DNA of 64,000 nt from a bacterium (GTDB lineage Bacteria > Patescibacteriota > Microgenomatia > UBA1406 > GWC2-37-13): positions 1-64,000 of the forward strand of contig JAJYIQ010000001.1 of NCBI GenBank assembly GCA_021789995.1. The letters run 5' to 3'. Each line of letters begins with the position of its first letter. Within the stretch, counting starts at the first letter, position 1. The notes beneath the pieces are model-generated. The model made no database searches. It was not told the DNA's origin and saw only the letters and a list, made by a program, of their open reading frames with translations. The position numbers and the translations under genes were made by a program. Positions 60,151-64,000 of the stretch are shown one piece after another.

Positions 60151-62216
60151 GAACCTTATTTACCAAACTATCCGGTTTCATTCATTATCTCATCGACCAT
60201 TTTCCTTTAACAAGAAAAACCATTTCGCTTTTGAAAACAAGCGTTTGGCAATTTTCCTCGTTTATCCTGCTTCTCACCCTGTATATGACCGCGAAGTTTT
60301 TCGGGTTTCTCAACCGGAAACATCTCATTCCTCTCCGTCTTTCCCAAAAAGTCGGTCCGCGCATGGGTTCCTGGTACCGGCAACTCGTCTTTTTCTTTGA
60401 GATCAGGCGCCGGCAGTCCATTTCCCGCATCGATTTAATCGAGCTGGCGTTAAAAAATATGGCGGCAAAAAAAACCCGCACGCTGGTGACGGTTGGCGGG
60501 ATGACGATCGGCATTGCGGCGATTGTGTTTCTCGTTTCTTTGGGCTATGGATTACAATCGCTGGTTATCTCGCGAGTAGCCCGGCTCGATGAGATGCGCC
60601 AGGCAGATGTCACTGCCCAGCCCGGCGGAAAGATGAAAATTAACGACAAGACACTTTCCGATTTAAAAAACCTTGCTCATGTCGAGAAGGCTCTCCCCTT
60701 AATCTCGGTGGTTGGCCGTGTTTCCTATCATAATGCCATCTCAGACATGGCAGTCTATGGAGTGACGAGCGATTACCTTACTCAATCAGCCATCAAACCG
60801 GTGGAGGGGAAGATTTTTACAAGTAACGCCCTTGTTAGTGAAGTGCCAACAGGAGGAGAGGTCGCCGGTATTTCGACCGAAGCTTCACCGGTTGCCAGCG
60901 TTGGGGCTACCATCCAGCCAGTGGTATTCCATATTGCAGCGTCAGAGTGGATACGGGTACGCTCCGGTCCAACTATCAGCGCGCCTATCATTGGCTACAC
61001 GAAACGAACCGAAGGGGAAAGTTCAGGTGTCGAAGTATGGGGCACGAGCTATGCGGATGATGCGGGTCGCGGCAAAATGGGATTTGATGCAAACGGTAAC
61101 GCCATGGGCCGTTGGATACAGGCGCCGGTCCTTTTGTGGAAAGAGGGAGCTTGCGATCCAAAAGCGAGCGGTGACTGCGAAGCGGGACATTACCTGGTCG
61201 AGCGGGATAAGGACGGCAGCCAAGTACAAAAAACCGGCTATTTTGCGGAGATAAACGTCAGTTTTGCCGGAAACACCGTTATTGAGCCCAATGTTTTGGG
61301 TGTGGCAACCGACAGCGCCGGAGTAGTTAACCGTACCTCGGGTGGTTCCCTGCAGTTTGTCCAGATTGCCTCGGAAGCCGGAATTGTCAAACCACCGGAA
61401 ACAAAAACCGTTACTTTGTCCGATACAGCCGTTAAACAAGCAGTGGTTAACCGCTCGATGCTTAAGGTTTTAGGCATTAATGAGTCGGCGGCTGTCGGAA
61501 AAACCTTTTCCGTCACCTACGTGGTTACCGGTGATATGGCAGGACTTACCAATGAAAACCTCACCTCTGAACCGGCGACGTATTCGATTATCGGTGTCGT
61601 GCCGTCCGGCGAAACGCCGCTTTTTTATGTTCCGTTTATGGACCTTCGGTCTTTGGGAATCATGAACTACTCACAGGTAAAAGTGGTTGTTGCCCAGGCA
61701 GCTGATTTAAGTAATTCCCGTCACCAGATCGAGGCCATGGGCTATATTACCCGTTCCGTTGCCGATACGGTCGCCCAGATTAACAGCCTTTTTGCGACCG
61801 CGCGTACTCTTCTGGCCCTTTTAGGATTGGTTGCTTTGGCGGTTGCCGCGCTGGGGATGTTCAATACCCTCACGGTTTCACTCCTTGAAAGAACAAGAGA
61901 AGTCGGCTTAATGAAAGCCATGGGTATGAAATCATCGGAAGTACAGGAACTGTTTCTGACCGAATCGATGATTATGGGATTTTGCGGCGGGATTTTAGGA
62001 ATTATCGTCGGATTTTTAGCGGGAAAACTTATCGGCGTTGTGCTTTCCGCCTTTGCCGTTTTTAAAGGTGTCGGGTTTATTGACGTTTCAACCATTCCCT
62101 TGCCGTTTGCCATTCTGGTCATGTTCCTCTCGCTTCTAGTCGGGGTGACCACCGGCATTTATCCGGCCAAACGGGCAACAAAAATTTCCGCACTTAATGC
62201 CTTACGGTATGAATAA
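60147..62216 (+). CDS. FtsX/MacB-type permease with SH3-like extracytoplasmic insert
   Basis: 689 residues. An extra N-terminal membrane segment, then the MacB-style first helix (TLVTVGGMTIGIAAIVFLVSLGYG), a ~430-residue outside domain and three C-terminal helices (LLALLGLVALAVAALGMFNTL; GFCGGILGIIVGFLAGKLIG; AILVMFLSLLVGVTTGIYPA). Within the outside part, about residues 262-370, AASEWIRVRSGPTISAPIIGYTKRTEG...GRWIQ is a bacterial SH3-like module, known elsewhere for binding cell-wall peptides. It forms a transporter with the preceding ATPase and is co-transcribed with the DGR target. Confidence 0.9.
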   Translation: MRTLFTKLSGFIHYLIDHFPLTRKTISLLKTSVWQFSSFILLLTLYMTAKFFGFLNRKHLIPLRLSQKVGPRMGSWYRQLVFFFEIRRRQSISRIDLIELALKNMAAKKTRTLVTVGGMTIGIAAIVFLVSLGYGLQSLVISRVARLDEMRQADVTAQPGGKMKINDKTLSDLKNLAHVEKALPLISVVGRVSYHNAISDMAVYGVTSDYLTQSAIKPVEGKIFTSNALVSEVPTGGEVAGISTEASPVASVGATIQPVVFHIAASEWIRVRSGPTISAPIIGYTKRTEGESSGVEVWGTSYADDAGRGKMGFDANGNAMGRWIQAPVLLWKEGACDPKASGDCEAGHYLVERDKDGSQVQKTGYFAEINVSFAGNTVIEPNVLGVATDSAGVVNRTSGGSLQFVQIASEAGIVKPPETKTVTLSDTAVKQAVVNRSMLKVLGINESAAVGKTFSVTYVVTGDMAGLTNENLTSEPATYSIIGVVPSGETPLFYVPFMDLRSLGIMNYSQVKVVVAQAADLSNSRHQIEAMGYITRSVADTVAQINSLFATARTLLALLGLVALAVAALGMFNTLTVSLLERTREVGLMKAMGMKSSEVQELFLTESMIMGFCGGILGIIVGFLAGKLIGVVLSAFAVFKGVGFIDVSTIPLPFAILVMFLSLLVGVTTGIYPAKRATKISALNALRYE

Positions 62217-62472
62217 CATCACAACCAAAATTCGTAACCTGTTTCGTAAAGAAAAATCGGTCAATGGAGCAAAAAATCCAAAACGTATGTACAGTATTGC
62301 CGAGGCCTCGGAAATTACCGGAGTCGGAAAAAGTACCATATATGCGCTGGTCAAGTCGGGAACAATTCCATCGCTTCAACTGCAGGAGCACGGAAATTTC
62401 CGCATCGCAGATACAGAGTTAGAGCATATTAAAGCGCTTACTGCATCATCGTCTTTGCCGGAAAAGCTGTAG
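62209..62472 (+). CDS. Excisionase/MerR-type helix-turn-helix protein
   Basis: 87 residues from MNNITTKIRNLF; basic N terminus, then a wHTH: MYSIAEASEITGVGKSTIYALVKSGTIPSLQLQEHGNFRIADTELEHI, the standard DNA-binding excisionase-family domain. It overlaps the permease end by 8 bases, so it is the fourth gene of the target operon. It could regulate the operon or act in excision of the element. Confidence 0.8.
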   Translation: MNNITTKIRNLFRKEKSVNGAKNPKRMYSIAEASEITGVGKSTIYALVKSGTIPSLQLQEHGNFRIADTELEHIKALTASSSLPEKL

Positions 62473-62573
62473 GGATAACTCCGGTGAATGATATAAATCC
62501 TTTTATTTTAGAGAAAAAGTACCGCAATGATCCTTCGTATATTATTGTATAGCAACGTTTTTTTAATCTGCAT

Positions 62574-62640
62574 AAAACCCACCTTTTGATAGATGTTTTG
62601 AGAACCCGCGATATAATTAGAAGGCAGGACAGGACAAAGC
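62574..62640 (+). promoter_or_regulatory. Promoter module B upstream of the lexA-like gene (copy of module A)
   Basis: Shares AAAACCCACCTTTTGATAGA, TATAAT (62612-62617) and, 9 bases later, GGACAGGACAAA (62627-62638) with module A at 51459. The TTGATA to TATAAT spacing is 20 here against 16 in module A, so this copy may be a weaker promoter. Confidence 0.7.
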
Positions 62641-62690
62641 AGATTAAGCGTGTAAAGCCATAATGAGTTCAAATTTAATATTATCTGTTG

Positions 62691-62722
62691 CTATTTACGC
62701 TATAATGCTGTACTATTTACGC
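62691..62722 (+). promoter_or_regulatory. Direct repeat CTATTTACGC flanking a -10 box before lexA
   Basis: CTATTTACGC at 62691-62700 and 62713-62722, 22 bp apart (about two helical turns), with TATAAT at 62701-62706 between them. The second copy ends 4 bases before the ATG. Likely a second promoter with a repressor-binding pair. Confidence 0.55.
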
Positions 62723-62726
62723 AACC

Positions 62727-63353
62727 ATGAAAAAGACATTAACTGCCGCTCAAAAAAGGGTTATCGCTGTGATCCAAGATCTCTCTCGAAAGATGGGACA
62801 TTCACCCACACTTGAGGAATTAAGAGTGGCACTTAAACTGGCTAGTACCAGTTCCGTTCAGCGTCATATTGAAGCCCTACGAAAGAAAGGGGTCATAACT
62901 GGAGAGAAACATCAGGCCCGAAATATCGAACTTAATATCGAGTTAGAGCAAACGGTTAATATCCCTGTAGTTGGTAACGTTGCTTGTGGTGTTCCTATTT
63001 TGGCCGTCCAGAACATTGTAGCCTATATCCCCTATAAGAAATCACTACTGCATGGTAGAAGCGCCGATGACTATTTTTTTCTTAAAGCTGTTGGAGACAG
63101 TATGAATGCTTCCTCTCCAATAATTAATGATGGCGACTATGTCCTTGTAAAAAAGCAGAGTGTTGCCGTCCCAGGTCAAAGAGTTGTTGCGTTAATAGGA
63201 GACGAGGCCACTATTAAGAAGTTTAAAAAGGCTAATAATCACTATATTCTTGAGCCAGAGTCTACTAACTCTACCAATAAACCAATTTACGTATTTGCAG
63301 ATTTGTTTATTCAGGGAATTGTACAAGATGTAATCAAGAAAGGAGGGGAATAA
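62727..63353 (+). CDS. LexA-like self-cleaving repressor
   Basis: 208 residues: winged HTH of LexA type (TAAQKRVIAVIQDLSRKMGHSPTLEELRVALKLASTSSVQRHIEAL), then an S24 peptidase domain with cleavage site VACG|VP-type (Cys87-Gly88, where E. coli LexA has Ala-Gly and UmuD has Cys-Gly), nucleophile Ser125 (GDSMNAS) and Lys164 (ATIKKF). RecA-stimulated self-cleavage would lift repression on DNA damage. It carries promoter module B upstream, shared with the DGR, and is probably the element's own regulator. Confidence 0.92.
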   Translation: MKKTLTAAQKRVIAVIQDLSRKMGHSPTLEELRVALKLASTSSVQRHIEALRKKGVITGEKHQARNIELNIELEQTVNIPVVGNVACGVPILAVQNIVAYIPYKKSLLHGRSADDYFFLKAVGDSMNASSPIINDGDYVLVKKQSVAVPGQRVVALIGDEATIKKFKKANNHYILEPESTNSTNKPIYVFADLFIQGIVQDVIKKGGE

Positions 63354-63355
63354 AA

Positions 63356-63577
63356 ATGCCGTTAGGAAAACACAAAAAAACAAACGAAGGAACCATACGG
63401 AAAGAACGAGGCGATTCTTTAGTAAAAAACCTCAAACAAGATTATCCGGTCCTTGGAAAGTTTGACGGACGAACGAAACTAGAAACTTTACGAGATAGAT
63501 ATGGAGTAGATTCTCTTGATCAACTTTTGAAAAAGTTGAAAAAAAAATATGAGACTCAAAGACAACAAACTTTTTGA
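63356..63577 (+). CDS. Small basic hypothetical protein after lexA
   Basis: 73 residues, MPLGKHKKTNEGTIRKERGDSLVKNLKQDYP...; very basic N terminus and a helical C-terminal half (TLRDRYGVDSLDQLLKKLKKKYE). AGGAGG precedes it by 8 bases and it starts 2 bases after lexA, so it is in the same operon. Function unknown. Confidence 0.65.
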   Translation: MPLGKHKKTNEGTIRKERGDSLVKNLKQDYPVLGKFDGRTKLETLRDRYGVDSLDQLLKKLKKKYETQRQQTF

Positions 63578-63812
63578 ACTGCCAGAGCTTATGGGTGGTT
63601 CTTTTAGTGGGATAGATAGATTAGAAATCCCATACAATATTCTCATACTAAGAAAGGTATTACAACGAGATGATAACGGAGATATTGAACTGGGTTGCAA
63701 AGCAAATGACGGCCCAGAGGAGAAAAGAGGCGGAGTACGTTTTACTATTGATGACCGAGCAAGAAAGATCAACTATTTCATTGGTTTCAACAACAAATTG
63801 GTAAAGATATAG
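63549..63812 (+). CDS. Small hypothetical protein
   Basis: 87 residues, MRLKDNKLFELPELMGGSFSGIDRLEIPYNILILRK..., mixed alpha/beta, no known motif. Overlaps the previous gene by 29 bases, consistent with translational coupling in the lexA operon. Confidence 0.6.
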   Translation: MRLKDNKLFELPELMGGSFSGIDRLEIPYNILILRKVLQRDDNGDIELGCKANDGPEEKRGGVRFTIDDRARKINYFIGFNNKLVKI

Positions 63813-63855
63813 AAACTATTTATGAATGTGACTTTAGTTTCGGAGGTGAGGTTAT

Positions 63856-64000
63856 ATGAAAAAATGCCCAAAGTGTAAATCTGAAATGTTTATAAGTATG
63901 GAACCCAAAGTGGCAAATCTTGCCAATAGCAACAGCAAGTTCCCATATCAATCTGAGTACTGGCGTTGCAGTAATAAGAAATGCAGTTATAAGGAAAAAT
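63856..64000 (+). CDS. Zinc-ribbon protein, partial (runs off the right edge)
   Basis: 48 codons visible. MKKCPKCKSEM...EYWRCSNKKCSY gives two CxxC-like knuckles of a small zinc ribbon. GGAGGTGAGG Shine-Dalgarno just upstream of the ATG. The 3' end is outside the window. Confidence 0.65.
   Translation, partial: MKKCPKCKSEMFISMEPKVANLANSNSKFPYQSEYWRCSNKKCSYKEK

Larger units (their letters stand above)
43431..64000. mobile_element. Integrative element at tRNA-Lys (left end and body; right end beyond the window)
   Basis: The block starts with a large serine recombinase abutting tRNA-Lys and holds a VirD4/HerA-like ATPase, a replication-relaxation protein, a Cas4-like nuclease, DUF2958 and RadC-like proteins, a DGR, an AbiEii-type pair and a LexA-like repressor: typical accessory gene content. 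Many genes have strong Shine-Dalgarno sites, unlike the leaderless genes to the left. No second copy of the tRNA-Lys 3' end was seen by eye, so the right boundary is open. Whether the DGR target operon belongs to the element is inferred from position. Confidence 0.7.

Noticed and set aside
43460-64000. Second copy of the tRNA-Lys 3' end (right attachment site)
   Set aside because: None seen by eye, including around 53400-54600 and the right edge; a computed search is needed.

Overview
The window looks like a chromosomal segment of a Candidate Phyla Radiation (Patescibacteria) bacterium, most likely of the Microgenomates group. This rests on gene content, not on a phylogeny: a compact set of short housekeeping proteins (ThrRS without a TGS domain, a short PheT, a trigger factor without the PPIase domain, a very small delta-prime subunit), a large type IV pilus locus with many pilin-like genes, giant LamG surface proteins, an LPAGRQ palindrome inserted inside pheS, and promoters of the TTGACA/TATAAT type placed exactly where a leaderless mRNA would begin at the start codon.

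Layout. 1-340 is the 5' end of a 16S rRNA gene (minus strand). 421-7966 carries mreB, an O-antigen-ligase-like membrane protein, two large GT-C-type membrane glycosyltransferases and two lone pilins. 8034-9455 is an rpmF-nusB-rnc-rpsP cluster. 9442-19133 is the type IV pilus locus: pilM-N-O, six pilin-like genes and a holB-like gene on the minus strand, pilB-T-C on the plus strand. 19141-26465 holds recG, a class A penicillin-binding protein, an unusual family-4-like uracil-DNA glycosylase and pheT. 26503-33059 is a cell-surface cluster with a 1912-residue six-LamG protein and a truncated paralogue. 33157-37753 is pheS, a TrpR-like regulator, and thrS-infC-rpmI-rplT. 37884-43456 has tRNA-Val, mtaB, two lysozyme-fold paralogues, tig, a methyltransferase, a KGG protein, tRNA-Arg, a GIY-YIG protein and tRNA-Lys.

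From tRNA-Lys to the right edge lies an integrative element. A large serine recombinase reads towards, and overlaps, the 3' half of tRNA-Lys. Next come a VirD4/HerA-like DNA-transfer ATPase, a replication-relaxation protein, a Cas4-like nuclease, a DUF2958 protein and a RadC-like protein, all with good Shine-Dalgarno sequences. The other end of the element is not in the window.

The centrepiece of the element is a diversity-generating retroelement (DGR): avd (51585-51998), a 122-bp template repeat TR (52021-52142), a DGR-type reverse transcriptase (52358-53410) and, after an AbiEii-type toxin pair, a 1582-residue target protein whose variable repeat VR (55846-55967) differs from TR at 13 positions, 12 of them adenines in TR. 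The target is membrane anchored, carries the variable FGE/C-type-lectin-like domain in its first third followed by a long fibronectin-like stalk, and is co-transcribed through ATGA overlaps with a MacB/LolD-like ABC ATPase and an FtsX-type permease bearing an SH3-like insert. A promoter-sized module of about 65 bp ending in GGACAGGACAAA is duplicated upstream of avd and of a LexA-like repressor gene, and the GGACAGGACAAA part occurs a third time upstream of the radC-like gene. This suggests, as inference, that diversification and the element's other stress functions share one control circuit.
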